From Conchocele bisecta (lineage: Eukaryota > Mollusca > Bivalvia > Lucinida > Thyasiridae), in NCBI GenBank assembly GCA_029237695.1, contig CM055275.1, forward strand, positions 7,514,899 to 7,578,898: 64,000 nt of DNA, in the 5' to 3' direction. The notes under the pieces were generated by a model, which worked only from the letters and a program-made list of their open reading frames with translations, searched no databases and was not told where the DNA came from. The translations under genes were made by a program, and so were the position numbers. Positions 21,776-33,883 of the stretch are shown here, in pieces; position 1 is the stretch's first letter, and each line of letters starts with the position of its first letter.

Positions 21776-22914
21776 ATGATGGCAGTATCAGAAGATGATA
21801 TGAAGTTGCTGGACGCGTTCCATGCATTGAAGATGAAGCCAACCACAAAGATAGAGTCACCAGATGACCTGGTGTCATTCATGAAACATGTGGGTGAAGA
21901 ATTGGCCCATGATGCTTCAACGCCAGCCTCAAAGATGATGGGAACAATGCCAAGAAAGAAACCCCAGAATACGTCAGCTGGGCGGAATTACCCTCGCGTA
22001 TCAACATTCTATGGCGAAGATTCCAAAGGGGAAGTATGTTGGGCAACTTTTTTGTAGTAGAAGCATTACTTGTTGAGGGTCTGTTCACTGAACAACAAAT
22101 ACTTCTCGGTGTGAGAAGGGCAGTGAAGGGTGATGCAAGCGACATACTTCGTCGATTAGGGACAGGAGTCAGTGTTCATGATATATTATATAAATTAGAG
22201 AGCACATTCGGAAGTATTGAATCGGAAGAAATGATTATGAGGAGATTTTACGCCTGTCAACAAGAGCCATCAGAATCAATTGTACATTACGCTTCAAGGC
22301 TAGAAGAAATTTCAGCAAGAGCAGTCGCTTTAGGTGCTATGGAACCGACCCATGATCAGGTTTTAAAAACAATATTTTATCAGGGTCTTCTACCAAATAT
22401 AAAGCAATTGGCATTTAGCAAATGCGATATCATAGACGATTATGATCGTTTTAAGATAGAAGTACGCAAGATCGAGGCGGATCTGACTATAGAGAAGAAA
22501 CCGAAGTGCCATGCGGCAGTGAATGTATATAATGATAAGAAGGATAAGTCGGAGTTGTCGGAAGTGAAGGAGTTGTTGGAGAAATTGAACTCGCGTATCG
22601 ACAGACTAGAAAAAGAAAAAGATGATAGTACATGTAGAAATGACAGATTTGATAGTGGACAGTATCATACTGAGAACAAAGGTCGAGGCGGACGAGGTGC
22701 TAGATATCGAGGATATGACAGAGGACGAGGATACGATAGAGGTCGAGGGACAAGTCAAGATGGAGATGACAGCTACATGTACAACAGAGGGAGAGGAGGT
22801 TACAGACCATCAAGACCGACAGGAAGTAGAACCATGCAACCAACCTGCTATAATTGCCAGAATAGGGGGCACATGGCCCGAGATTGTCCAAACTCGTACT
22901 ACCCAAACGCTTAA
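21776..22914 (+). pseudogene. gag: gag (capsid/nucleocapsid), frameshifted
   Basis: The start at 21776 opens MMAVSEDDMK. The frame runs to a stop near 22057 and resumes one frame over from about 22036. The switch is placed at a run of six T (22048-22053), where a single lost base would explain it. The second part has a capsid-like helical region, a Lys/Glu-rich coiled segment, an Arg-Gly-Gly-type basic tract (RGRGYDRGRG) and a CCHC zinc knuckle, CYNCQNRGHMARDC, near its end. Nucleocapsid knuckles bind the element's RNA. The N-terminal part is not otherwise recognised. Confidence 0.85.
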
Positions 22915-23279
22915 GTGCTCGAATGGCAGGACCGGATTCGAGCACCCCATCTGGCAATAAAGGTCCCAAACTTGTCGGTGATATTAATGAGGCAGACATA
23001 CAACTCAATAACATTAACACCAAGGCATTGTTAGACACTGGTAGTTGTATTAGTATATTATCCAAGGGTTTTTATGACAATAACTTAGCTAACTTGGAAA
23101 TCCAGCCTCTTGATCACATATTACACATTGAATGTGCTGATGGTAATAGTTTACCATATCTTGGATATGTGGAGTTGGACATAACCTCTATAGACGGCAT
23201 GTCACATACCAAGCCGACACCTTGTATGTTTTTAGTAACTCCAGATACGGATACACAACAAAAACGCCAGTACTTTTAG
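22884..23279 (+). pseudogene. pro: Retropepsin-type protease domain
   Basis: The frame overlaps the end of gag by about 30 bp and is shifted -1 relative to it, which could be the element's normal programmed frameshift. It contains ALLDTGSCIS, the aspartic protease active site (Asp-Thr-Gly), followed by hydrophobic strands. The frame is lost near 23245-23250, where the continuation moves into the frame of the reverse transcriptase; this looks like a one-base lesion because the protease C-terminus continues in the new frame. Confidence 0.8.
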
Positions 23280-24823
23280 GCACAAATATACTCAACGAGT
23301 TGATTACAGACTGTAAAGAGCAACATGGAGATAGATATTTGCAAACCGCTCGACTTACTACACCTTGGTATTTGACATTCCGAGCCATCACAGTAAGAGA
23401 GAAATTACTTAGGCGAAACAAAGACAGAATAGCGATTGTAAGGAGCGCAGAATCAGCCAGGATTTCGGTAGGACCAAATGAAATTGTAAACATACATGGA
23501 TATACGGATAGAGAACTGGATCACCAGCCTACCTGCGCGATACTCCAGGAAACTGATGAATCCATATTGCCATCATTCGTTGACATAACTCCTTCAGTCG
23601 TACACTACGAGAACAAGAAAGGCACCAAAGTACTAGTTAATGTGACCAATTTGACAACCAGCACCGTCACTATAACTCCGAAATCTATTTTATGTGAGAT
23701 GCAACCAGTGACCGTGGATGACTCCGTATTCGACAAAATCCATGAATCCCAACAAGCAGAAAAGGTATTCCAAGAGATCCACATCAATCCAGATTTATCA
23801 GAGGACCAAGCAACGCGACTTAAAGATCTTCTCATCAAACATAAGGACATATTTTCTAAAGATGACACTGACATAGGTCAATGTGACTTGATCCGCCATA
23901 GAATAGACTTAATAAATGACGTGCCATTCAAACAGAGACACCGAAGAATCCCACCACATATGGTAGATGAAGTTCGTCAACACTTGGAACAACTGTTAGC
24001 AAGCGGTGTGATCCAGAAGTCAAAGAGCCCGTGGAGTTCCAACGTGGTGTTAGTACGCAAGAAAAACGGCAAACTACGTATGTGCGTGGATTTTCGACAA
24101 CTTAACCAACGATCTGTAAAAGACGCGTACGCATTACCAAGAGTAGAAGAGGTTTTTGATGTCCTCAAGGGTGCTTCATTGTTCACTGTCATTGACATGA
24201 AGAGTGGGTATCATCAGGTCGAACTTGAAGAAGATCACAAAGAGAGGAGCGCTTTTACAGTCGGCCCATTAGGTTTCTTCGAGTACTGCAAGATGCCATT
24301 TGGACTTGCGAATAGTCCAGCAACATATCAGCGACTAATGGAAGAGTGTCTGGGGGATTATAATATGAAGATCTGTATTATCTACCTTGACGATCTGATT
24401 ATTTTCAGCAAGGACCACCAAGAGCACTTAGAACGACTCGATCTTGTATTAACTCGGTTAGAGGAGTGCAACCTAAAGTTATCTGCAGATAAATGCTATT
24501 TTATGCAGAATAAGGTGAATTTTTTAGGCCATGTGGTGAGCGAGTCCGGAGTCGAGACCGACCCTGCAAAGATTGAGAAGGTGACAAATTGGCCAACACC
24601 AACGAATCCAGACGAAGTGAGATCTTTTGTTTCTTTCGCCGGATACTACCGTCGCTTCGTTAAAGATTTTTCGAAAATTGCACGACCATTGACCGACCTT
24701 TTACCGCCAACAACAAGCAAGAGAAACAAGAAACGCGAACAGAAAGATTGGAAATGGACAAACAGAGAACAGAGCGCATTCGAAAACCTAAAGGAACATC
24801 TGACAACCCCACCCATATTGTGA
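23222..24823 (+). pseudogene. pol: Reverse transcriptase domain, ends at an internal stop
   Basis: A 533-codon frame. The first 180 codons finish the protease and a linker. The RT palm follows with KLRMCVDFRQLN, LFTVIDMKSGYHQV, PFGLANSPATYQ, the catalytic box YLDD at about codon 388, and the LGHVVSESG and FAGYYRRFVKDFS connection typical of Ty3/gypsy. It copies element RNA into cDNA. The frame ends in TGA at 24821-24823, but the same frame continues directly into RNase H, so the stop is a point lesion. Confidence 0.92.
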
Positions 24824-25879
24824 TATCCAGATTTCGAGCAACCATTTGAATTACACATAGATGCGAGTGAGAAAGGACTTGGTGCCGTACTCTACAACAT
24901 CCAAGATAACAAGAAAGTTGTCATTTCTTTTGCATCGAGAAGCTTGTCGAAGTCTGAGAAGAATTATTGCGCATACAAATTAGAGTTCTTAGCATTGAAG
25001 TGGGCAGTCACTGAAATGTTTTCGGATTACCTAACAGGGGCACAGTTCACAGTGTTGACTGATAATAATCCACTGACACATATTCTTACCTATGCGAAGC
25101 TTGACGCGACTGGTCAGCGTTGGGCATCAGCATTAGGCCAGTACAATTTTGAGATCATTTATAGACCTGGAATTAAAAACACTGATGCCGACGCCATGTC
25201 AAGATATCCGTATGAAAGACTAACTGAGGAGAACGTTAAGATAGAGGACCAGACCGTGAAAGCGATATGTAGTTCAATAACTGGACCCCCATATATTGAA
25301 GTACTGCCATGTTTAGGGATAAACATAATAGAAGCAACTGAAACTCTAGGCCAGACCATGGCACAACTCGAGGTGAGAGAGATAAGGAAGAATCAACGAG
25401 AGGACCCAGTACTAGGAAAATGGGTTAGAGCCGTGATAGATTGGGAATCAAAATCCCCAACCGTAATTTATTTACCACAAAAAGAGGACCCACAATATAT
25501 GAGAAGGAATTTCCACAGTCTGAAAATGATACGCGGCATACTATACAGAGTGATAACCGACAAAGAGGACATTGTCAACCAGATAGTATTACCGGAATGC
25601 TACAAACATACCGTGCTGCAAGGTCTTCATAATGATATAGGTCATCACGGACGTGATCGAACATTATCATTATTGAGGGACACGTTTTCTGCTGGCCATG
25701 GCATGACCAAAGATGTAGATCATTGGATTTCGTCGTGCAACAGATGCATACGCCGAAAATCATCGACCAATATACGGACAGAGATGGTCAGTATAGAGAC
25801 AACATATCCATTGGAATTGGTCTGTATGGACTATTTGACCCTAGAACCATCAAAGGAGGATTTGGTAACATCCTGGTGA
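24824..25879 (+). pseudogene. pol: RNase H and integrase N-terminal domains
   Basis: In frame with the RT after the TGA. The RNase H part contains LHIDASEKGLGAVLY (first catalytic Asp), the Glu-bearing KLEFLALKWA and LTDNNPL with the next Asp, and ends RYPGIKN-like with DADAMSRYP. The integrase zinc domain follows as an HHCC motif (H-x3-H ... C-x2-C in HNDIGHHG and SSCNRC). The DDE core begins with VCMDYLTLE (first Asp). The frame breaks near 25855, where a one-base lesion moves the core into the next frame. Confidence 0.88.
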
Positions 25880-26658
25880 TCACTGACCACTTTACAAAGT
25901 TTGCACTAGCTATTCCAACAAAGAATCAGACTGCGAAAACAACAGCCGAAGCTATTTATAACAACTTTATTCTGAACTACGGAATTCCGACCAAGCTTCA
26001 CAGTGATCAGGGCGCAAATTTTGAATCTGAAACCATCAGGGAACTTTGTCATCTGACAGGCATTACAAAATCGCGTACTACAGCTTACCATCCTATGGGC
26101 AATGGTCAAACAGAAAGATATAACAGAACTCTATTGAACATGTTAGGAACTTTGGAACAATCTCAGAAATCTGACTGGAAGAAATATTTACCATCACTTG
26201 TATACGCGTATAACTGCACTCGGCACGAGACTACAAAGATGTCGCCGTTTGAATTGATGTTCGGGCGGAAGCCTAGACTACCGATAGACACCGTATTCGA
26301 TGCAGTATATGTAGGCACCTCATCGCCAAAAAGTACCAGAGACTACATTGATGGGTTGAAAGACAGAATGGAGACTACACAGAAATTGGTCAAGAAACAT
26401 ACAGAAGAGTCTCAGAAGAAGCAGAAGGGTCACTTTGACAGGAAAGCTAAGGCTTCCAAAATCTCAGTAGGAGACCATGTCCTAGTTAAGATTCTAGCTT
26501 TTGACGGAAAACACAAAATATCGGACAAATTTGAAGAAGATGTATACACGGTTACAGACCAACCGCGGTATGATATACCAGTTTTCAAGATCAGGTCTCC
26601 GCAAGGAACTACAAAGACCCTGCATAGGAATCATCTGCTGCCGGTGGAATGCCAATGA
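25856..26658 (+). pseudogene. pol: Integrase catalytic core and C-terminal part
   Basis: Continues the integrase in a second frame: ILVITDHFTKF, KLHSDQGANFES with the second catalytic Asp, and the Glu in TTAYHPMGNGQTERYNRTLL complete the D,D-35-E triad. PFELMFGRKPR and a basic VGDHVLVK segment (SH3-like C-terminal domain) follow. It would join element cDNA to host DNA. The frame ends LLPVECQ with a stop at 26656-26658, overlapped by another open frame. Confidence 0.88.
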
Positions 26659-27499
26659 TACCGGAGTTGGGACAGCAGATAATAGGGAAAGCGATGTTAA
26701 ACAACGACCAGCACCAAAGCCCCGTAAAACTTTGCAAAAGTCGGTTGAAAAACAAGCGGAAACAGAAAAGGATGCATCCGAAGAGAAAGGTAGACCAGTG
26801 CCACTACCTTTTGAGAAACATGATAGAGATGAAGGATCAGATTCTGAGGAGGAAGGTTTTGAATATGCAGGAACTGCATATATCCATGGGGACGCCCATG
26901 AGCCTATGATAGAATTAGAGGTTCCAAGTGGAGGAACAATGGAACTAGAGGTTCCAAGTGAAGGGACAGTTGAACTAGTAGTTCCAGACGAAGGAACAAA
27001 TTATGTAGAGGTTCCTAGTGGAGGAACAGAGGAAGTTGAGGTTCCAGATGAGGGAACAGATGTAAATAGTGATCCTGATGCAGAGGTCGAGATAGAGATA
27101 GTGTTAGAGGAAATAGAACCAGGTACATCAATAGATGAACCAGGTCAAGGTGATGAAACCACTGTTAAGGAAGTAGATAGGAATGAGGAAGCGTTAGAAC
27201 CCCCTGAAATTATAGTAGGAACAATTGATAAGGAAAAGAAACCACAGGAGGGAGCTAAGAAGACAGAGAAAATACGGAAAGTAACCAAACCACCTATAGC
27301 AGATGAGACAACAATAAGACGGTCGGAGAGAGCTAAGAAGATGCCAGATAGATATAGAGACTATCAAATGAATCAGATGATTGCTAGACCATATGACAGC
27401 AAATTACATGCGGTGGAAAAGTTGATCACTTCGGGGATAATGAGTGAGTTTGATCCTGATGTGGCACACAAGATGCTCAGGGATATCATGGAGAAGTAG
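26501..27499 (+). pseudogene. Acidic repeat-bearing tail ORF downstream of integrase
   Basis: This frame is open from inside the integrase C-terminus to 27499. After about codon 55 it is very acidic, with five imperfect repeats of the type ELEVPSGGT, VEVPDEGT (about codons 138-185) and long Glu-rich runs. It ends in a basic patch (IRRSERAKKMPDRYRDYQ) like the end of many gypsy Pol proteins. It is probably the tail of Pol, shifted by a lesion near 26640, but a separate third ORF cannot be excluded. Repeats and charge suggest a disordered segment. Confidence 0.6.
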
Positions 27500-28244
27500 G
27501 GAGTTTTAGGGTTTTATAGAAAATGTATAGGAGAAAAAAGACAAAACAACAGACCATTTCCAGACTCGTGTATCCAATCTTCGGATGCTAAGCAACAGTA
27601 TTGGACCACCTTAATGTTTTTATATAAAATTTAAGAGAAAAGGTGACAAAATAACAGACCATTTCTAGACTAGTGTATCCAAACAGTATTGGAGCACATG
27701 AGGAAAATGACGAGACGTTCATTTTTCAGGCAGGGGAAGAATGTACAGATTAGTTATATGCATATGTTATGTAACTAGCTATATGTTTATGTATTATTGA
27801 GTGAAGCTCAGTAATTATGGAACAAGAGTGTAGTGATTAAACATGTTCAGGTTAGGTTATATGTAACCATAGTTAATTATGGAACATCCCACATGGTATG
27901 GTCAGTCACATTATTTTGCCGCAAAATATAAATTATGGCGAGGCATACTAGTGTGTATATGTTTTCATGATTTTATATGTTTGCATCGGCTTGTCATGTT
28001 CGGAGTTAATGTAAAATTCATTAACATGATTAATGGCGAAGCTTGCCAATGGGTGTACGTTTTTCATTATCATATTGTTATGCTTACAGTCAATGCGAAA
28101 TGAAACAATATGATTAAGATGAATCATATTAGTCGGTAGTATTTTTGTATATTTTTCATTCGGCGAGACATTATTTCTGATGGACGATTTTCGTTCGGTG
28201 GATAAATGACCGACTTGACGACAAATGACGGGACATCATTTACC
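27500..28244 (+). other. 3' noncoding part of the retroelement
   Basis: AT-rich sequence with two imperfect copies of GACCATTTCYAGACTMGTGT near 27551 and 27655. A polypurine string GCAGGGGAAGAATG near 27733 resembles the true polypurine tract. No coding sequence is supported. Confidence 0.6.
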
Positions 28245-28258
28245 AGACAGGGGAAGTG
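28245..28258 (+). promoter_or_regulatory. Polypurine tract
   Basis: CAGACAGGGGAAGTG directly precedes the TGTAG start of the LTR. It would prime plus-strand cDNA synthesis. Confidence 0.7.
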
Positions 28259-29318
28259 TGTAGCCGGACCATTTTTGGGTCTATTTATCTTTATTACATT
28301 TCGACCATTTTTTACCCTTTGCGTATTCTAAGTCCCTTTCGAACTTTGAACTTTATAACCAGTGAGCGAATTATTGACATGCTTGGCACGGGTTTTTTAC
28401 AGCTGGTCACTTCTTAGTCATTTTTCCACCGGCCAACATCTCTCTTCAACTTCTTAGGTAAGCATAACGGTTCTAAATAATTGAATTGACATATATTGTA
28501 TTTTGTCTAAGGTTTGCAATGGTTGTATTGACTGTGACATGTTTTTAAAGGGGTGTTTCACAGCTGGGTTTCGCTTTTGTTTATATGTAAATATTCCAAC
28601 ATGGCGGATTATGAAGCTCTCTGACTACGGATTAATTGGGCACATTTCTCTACCACTTTGCATGTCTCTTTCACGTCATGTAACCATTTACAGTCTAACC
28701 ACCGTAACCAACGTAACCACCAGCATGAGTCCCCCCATCACTGCGTGAAAGGGCGAGCGAGCGTGGCGACAACGAGGGTCGAGAACATTCAGGTCCAATG
28801 GCTTGGTAAGTTGGCTCCATGACAAGGTTACCCCACAGGCAATACCCTCTGTCAATGCTAATTAATCATACGTACTCTAATTACGCCCCATTATAGGAAC
28901 TTACATGTCGATGAGCCGTTTAACACATATAATCAGTTTATCTGTGAATGACCACTAGACCGTATAGTACAGCTGGTACATCATATCATACAATTGTGAT
29001 TATGAATGAATATTTAATCCTAAATGGAATCGCCCATATCAACCATGCAATCCGTTAGTCCGACAGTCTACCCCTTACTTCTCATCTTTTTCTGGTGGCT
29101 ATTTTATACATACATGTTCTAATTGCTATTACGGGAGTGTCATATTGTTCATTACAGGGTGGTGTAATCGACAGCTCGGCGATGCCATCGCCTCCTAACC
29201 CCTGATTCCCGTAGATACTCGTATTCACATCGTCTTAATAAAGAGATCGAACTATCATGGCAGCTGCCTTGTTACTCCGTTGTCTTCGTCCAAAGCGGGT
29301 ATAAACGGGTAGACTACA
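28259..29318 (+). repeat. 3' LTR, about 1.06 kb
   Basis: Starts TGTAGCCGGACC after the polypurine tract and ends GGTAGACTACA; TGTAG and CTACA are inverted copies, as expected for an LTR. An AATAAA signal is at 29237-29242. No second copy is visible in the window, so the end is set only by the inverted dinucleotides and is less certain than the start. Confidence 0.7.
29237..29242 (+). terminator. AATAAA polyadenylation signal in LTR
   Basis: Canonical hexamer within the LTR about 75 bp before its end. Confidence 0.55.
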
Positions 29319-29832
29319 TATGAAAGCGCAGTAAAGTTTTCTTCGTTGGAAATTACTCTCCCAATACGAGAAGCTTTATCGCTTGGCCTCATTATACACA
29401 TATGAAATGTCAAGTTTTTAACTCCGGGCGTCAACAGTGCCCACCCAACCGAAACGATAATATTCTGTATACGGTATAGATCGGTGAGGTGTGACCAAAT
29501 GTGTATTGTTCTGGGACAAAGGCGGGCGGATAGACAATAAATGGTAAAAACTGGCTCTAAAACTCTAAAACGGAATTGATTTATATTTTGAATAAGAAAA
29601 TAAATATTTTGATTTTGAACGACTGGCCGAATGAACGGTTAACGCCACGTGCGTCATTGTATGGTATCTCCTCCTAAACTTGGACTCGCCCGTGGCGATC
29701 TTTCCACATTCAGGCTTTGTTGTCCATCCATAACACAAGACAGCTACTTACACACACGTGAACAATAGTGTGTTGGTAGCATGTTAGTCCGGTCGACAAA
29801 AGAACAGTATGACGTGTAACACAGTTCGGTAG
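29319..29832. other. No gene seen
   Basis: Downstream flank of the retroelement; no supported exon or known repeat. Confidence 0.5.
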
Positions 29833-30162
29833 TACGGAGCCCTGCAGGGGACATGGATTTTTTTTTTATTAACTCGTTCCCACGAAATAACAATTCGTTC
29901 CGTCAATTTAACAATTCGTCCCAACAAATAACATTTCGTTCCCGACAATTCGTTCCCTTAATTTAACAATTCGTGGGAACGAATTGTTATTTCGTGGGAA
30001 TTCGTTACCTCAGTTAAACAATTCGTTCCCTCGATATAACAATTCGTTTCCGCGGATTGTTATTTCGTGGGAACGAATTGTTAAATTGAGGGAACGAATT
30101 GTTAATTCGTGATTGTTAATTCGTGGGAACGAATCGCTTTACGTCCACTGCGGGGTTCCGTA
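29833..30162. mobile_element. TACGGAGCC MITE with ACGAATTGTTA array
   Basis: Left TACGGAGCCCTGCAGGGGAC, right GTCCACTGCGGGGTTCCGTA. Flanks CGGTAG and TGGTAG match at five of six positions. The interior array inverts more than once, giving small internal hairpins. Confidence 0.82.
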
Positions 30163-30224
30163 TGGTAGAGTATAATTACAAGAGTGACATGTGACTGTGA
30201 TTGGTCAAATGGGGCTTATGGGTT

Positions 30225-30420
30225 CTGCAACCAGTATAGATCCAGATCAGCACAGTCTGATCAGGATCTGCACTGTTCGCCGTTACACCATATCAATGAA
30301 AGACCCATCATGCATCTAACAAGGAATATAATCGAACAGACTACATGAGTGTGCTATTTTACCAGGAGCTACACTGGTCACAAATCCCGTAAGCCCCATT
30401 TCTCCAGTCACAGCCACAAA
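30225..30420. repeat. GATC-rich dispersed repeat, reverse copy
   Basis: TAGATCCAGATCAGCACAGT and following sequence match the reverse complement of the repeat near 6120 and 8221. Confidence 0.65.
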
Positions 30421-30466
30421 TGGCAAAGAGTCAGTTGTAAAGGTGCGGTCAACAAAAGGACATTAT

Positions 30467-30880
30467 TACGGAGCCCCGCAGGGGACATGGATTTTTTTTA
30501 TTAATTCGTTCACACGAAATAACAATTCGTTCCCTCAATTTAATAATTCGTTCCCTCGAATTAACAATTCGTTCCAACGATATCACAATTCGTTCCCTCG
30601 AATTAAGAATTCGTTCCCACGAAATGACAATTCGTTCCCACGATTTAATAATTCGTTCTCTCGAATTAACAATTCGTTCCCACGATATAACAATTCGTTC
30701 CCTTGGGAACGAATTGTTATTTCGTGGGAACGAATTGTTAAATTGAGGGAACGAATTATAAATTCGTGAGAACGAATTGTAAATTCGTGGGAACGAATTG
30801 TTAATTCGTGGGAGCGAATTGTTATTTCTTGAGAACGAATTAATAAAAAAATAATTCTACGTCCCCTGCAGGGCTCCGTA
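30467..30880. mobile_element. TACGGAGCC MITE, 414 bp
   Basis: Both termini are complete (TACGGAGCCCCGCAGGGGAC and GTCCCCTGCAGGGCTCCGTA). About 10 array units read CGTTCCCWCGAAWTAACAAT and the remainder are inverted, so the whole element folds as one long hairpin. No clear target duplication is visible. Confidence 0.85.
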
Positions 30881-31001
30881 GGTATTTGCTCATATTGGAT
30901 ATAGGAAACATCATCCCTTTAAAGGTACAACTAGGTCATACAACCACATATACAAGCATTTAATACCACATTTATTAATATCACATTTAATACATTTACA
31001 A

Positions 31002-31928
31002 TTAAAGGTACATTACCCCACGTATTGATTGACATTATTATACCTTTTGTATCAGACGTACATTTTCACACCGATAGCAGGGGCGATAACCGTGTTTCGT
31101 TAAAATGTTAACGGAAAATACTATTTATTCTCTGTATTTATTCTTTGATGTGCAATGATCATACCTTATAATCTGTCGAAAATAATATTTTTTCGGATGA
31201 CGCATTTAATTAGTATAAATAATTAAAAAATATCATGCCTCATTTGCATACGAAAATAGCCTTATACAACCGCGCGTCACTATCAGTAAAATAAATATTA
31301 CTAAATGATTATATCTGTATAGCGGGCACTCGTAATTTGTATAACTTGTGGAATAGTGACACACGTATACACTTATTTAATTACACTTATTTAATTCCTA
31401 TGCAGAAAAGTTTATGCCTACTGAGTGGGCATGTACCTTTAAAGGTACATGCCCACTCAGTAGGCACAAACTGTTGTTTATAGGAATTAAATAAATGTAT
31501 AATTGTGTCACTATTCCACCAGTTCTAACAACTACAAGTGCCCGCTATGCATGTATATTCATTTAGTAATATGTATATTCCTGATAGTGACTCGCGGTGC
31601 TATCAGGCTATTTTCATATGCAAATGATACATGCTACTTTGTATCATTTATACTACATGTAATTAAATACGTCACCTGAAAAATTAATATTTAAATACAG
31701 AGAATACATAGTTATGTCCGTTAACATTTTAAGGAAGCGCGGTTATCGCCCCTGCTATCAGTGTGGGGAATTTACGTCTGATATAAAATGTATAATAATG
31801 CCAATCAATACGTGGGGTAATGGTGAATGAATGTTTGAATTGCCAGAAAATGTGATAACTTCAGAATATACAAAAGTATCTGTCTCCCTATATATAGTAT
31901 AGCCAACTGTGTGGGCATGTACCTTTAA
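31002..31928. mobile_element. Two abutting TTAA MITEs in opposite orientation
   Basis: The left copy (31002-31442) and the right copy (31439-31928) share one TTAA at 31439-31442. The junction reads GGGCATGTACCTTTAAAGGT then ACATGCCC. Each contains the CATTTGCATAY block and the ATAACCGTGTTTCSTTAAA-type block, in opposite orientation. Confidence 0.85.
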
Positions 31929-31948
31929 AACTGCCACTTAATACACCA

Positions 31949-32187
31949 GGGGCCCGTTTTACTAAACTTCTTACGACTAAAATGTTCGTAAGTGCAGATT
32001 TAGAATAGTCTGTAAATTTCAATTGATGGATTTACATTTATTGAGCATAGGCTGCATATGCAGCCTATGCTCAATATATGTAAATCCAATAATTGTTTAC
32101 AAGAAAACATTGTTAATGTGAAATTTACAGACTATCATAATTTTGCACTTACGAACATTTTAATTGTACGAAGTTTAGTGAAACGGA
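31949..32187. mobile_element. GGGCCCGTTT hairpin MITE
   Basis: GGGGCCCGTTTTACTAAACT is mirrored by AGTTTAGTGAAACGG, with inner arms ATTTACAGACTATC and a central palindrome around CATATGCAGCCTATGC. Related ends are at about 9150-9205 and 19761-19880. Confidence 0.8.
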
Positions 32188-32685
32188 AGTTCGGCGGCAG
32201 GGGCAGCAACCGGAGCCCCAATATTTGGACTAAAAATAAAACGTGTCTCTTAAATGCTGTAGAATGTAGGAAATGGCATCTATGATTCAAAAAAGTATTA
32301 ATTAGCTTCCGACGTCTCTGTACATAATTAAAAGAATTGATCCGCTTTCACTTCTATTCGACTATGTCGTAGAATATCGGTCCATGCTAATCGATACAGG
32401 TAACTTCATCACTACGCTGAATGCGTGATCTCGCAGTGGGAATCGTTATCATTCTTAAAATATAATGTTTACTGGTTGTAATAGTTAAAACATTTGTGTC
32501 AGAATTAGCAACGGATTTCGGCGCTCGAATTTAGCTGGATATGTATACCAGGTAACTATTTAACTCTGCACCCATATAAATGTATAATAATGCCAATCAA
32601 TACGTGGTAAATGGTGCCAGAAAATGTCTCCGATGATGTTTCCGATATAAAGAACATTGTGTGCCTACTGAGTGGGCATGTACCT
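32188..32685. other. No gene; right-end fragment of a TTAA MITE
   Basis: Mostly unassigned sequence. The final 120 bp end in GGGCATGTACCTTTAA and carry the AGAAAATGTCTC block of the TTAA MITE. Confidence 0.5.
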
Positions 32686-32933
32686 TTAACCCTTTGAACC
32701 AGAAAGCCCGCTATATCGGTTTATGCAAACAGTGCAGATCCAGATGAGCCGGCTCGTAACGAGCCGTCTCATCAGGATCTGCACTGTTTGAAAGCAATTT
32801 TCATATTTTTGAGAACAACAAATACCCCCTTTTCATAAATGGACGAATCTGAAAATCATTTTGTGACCATCGGATTGGTCGGAACATTAGCATATCACAG
32901 TCCATTCCAGTTCCTTAGGGTTGAAAAGGTTAA
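32686..32933. mobile_element. TTAACCCTTTGAACC MITE, 248 bp
   Basis: Starts TTAACCCTTTGAACCAGAA and ends GGGTTGAAAAGGTTAA, TTAA at both boundaries. It carries the GATC hairpin with GAGCCGGCTCGTAACGAGCC in the middle. Its left TTAA is also the right TTAA of the preceding MITE. Confidence 0.78.
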
Positions 32934-33093
32934 TAAGAAAATACAGATTTGTCTGGATATACAGTGTTTATACATGTAGATTGTATGGCTATTTTAAATT
33001 TCCACAGTGAAATCAGGCGCGACAACCGTGTTTCCTTAAAATGTAAATTAATCTGTGTATGTTTGTACATGTAACGCACTTGCAACTTCCGGG

Positions 33094-33335
33094 TTAACAC
33101 TTTGAACCCGAAAGCCCGCTATATCGGTTTATGCAAACAGTGCCGATCCAGATGAGCCGGCTCGAGCCGTCTCATCAGGATCTGCACTGTTTGAAAGTAA
33201 TTTTCATATTTTTGAGAAAAACAAATACCCCTTTTTTATAAATGGAATAGTCTGAAAATCATTTTGCGATGATTGGATTGGTTGCAAAACGAACATATTG
33301 CAGCCCATTCAGTTACTTAGGGGTGAAAGGGTTAA
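33094..33335. mobile_element. TTAACCCTTTGAACC MITE, second copy, 242 bp
   Basis: Starts TTAACACTTTGAACCCGAA, ends GGGGTGAAAGGGTTAA. It is about 85-90 percent like the copy at 32686-32933 by eye, with a shorter central hairpin loop. Confidence 0.78.
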
Positions 33336-33403
33336 GGCCAATGATATTGTTTTCATGTGTTTCTGTCCACAGTGTCAATAGTTCTGTTTCTCAAATTTAG
33401 TGC

Positions 33404-33494
33404 GTTTCATGTGTTATTCTAGACAAATCCACTACATTTGAAGGCCAAGTTGGCCTTCAAATGTAGTGGATTTGTCTAAAATAACACACGAAAC
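33404..33494. repeat. 91-bp near-perfect palindrome
   Basis: GTTTCATGTGTTATTCTAGA and its inverse enclose ACAAATCCACTACATTTGAA and inverse, meeting at GGCCAAGTTGGCC. Confidence 0.9.
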
Positions 33495-33883
33495 TGACGG
33501 TTGTAAAGTGATGATTATGATGGAATGGTCAAAGACAATATCTTTATGAAATCATTGGGCCCATTTGGGGTACTGTAGTGGAACAACAGCTGTGAGTAGG
33601 CATGTGAAATAAAAAAAGTGTTCATGAATTACAACGAAATGGTGAAAAATGTAATTTTTTACAAAAAAACAATATTTCAAAATAATTATATTACATTTTC
33701 TTGTGTTGGTTAACATATTAGTTTACTTTGGTTGGCCTAAATTTCCTGAATGAAGCAGGTGCCTAATTGACGTCACGAACTTGCGGGCGGACGATGTTGA
33801 CAGACATTGTTCTAGCAGACGTTTTCAGTGTTTAATTGCATTTGACTGTGGATACATCAGTTGTTATGGATGGAATTTTATTG
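33495..33883. other. No gene seen
   Basis: AT-rich sequence preceding the minisatellite. The open frame that starts at 33781 exists only because the minisatellite has no stop in any plus-strand frame. Confidence 0.5.

Larger units (their letters stand above)
20888..29318 (+). mobile_element. Decayed Ty3/gypsy-type LTR retrotransposon
   Basis: The domain order gag (zinc knuckle), protease, reverse transcriptase, RNase H, integrase, and then a 3' LTR is that of Ty3/gypsy elements. The copy is inactive. Gag, protease/RT and integrase are each broken by a probable one-base lesion and the RT/RNase H boundary has an in-frame TGA. No sequence matching the 3' LTR occurs upstream of gag, so the 5' LTR is lost, or the 5' side was captured from other DNA. 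The 5' limit given is the start of the AGACA-rich leader and is approximate. Confidence 0.9.

Noticed and set aside
21776..27499. An active retrovirus-like element
   Set aside because: Several frame breaks, an internal stop and the absence of a 5' LTR show an old defective copy; no envelope gene was recognised.
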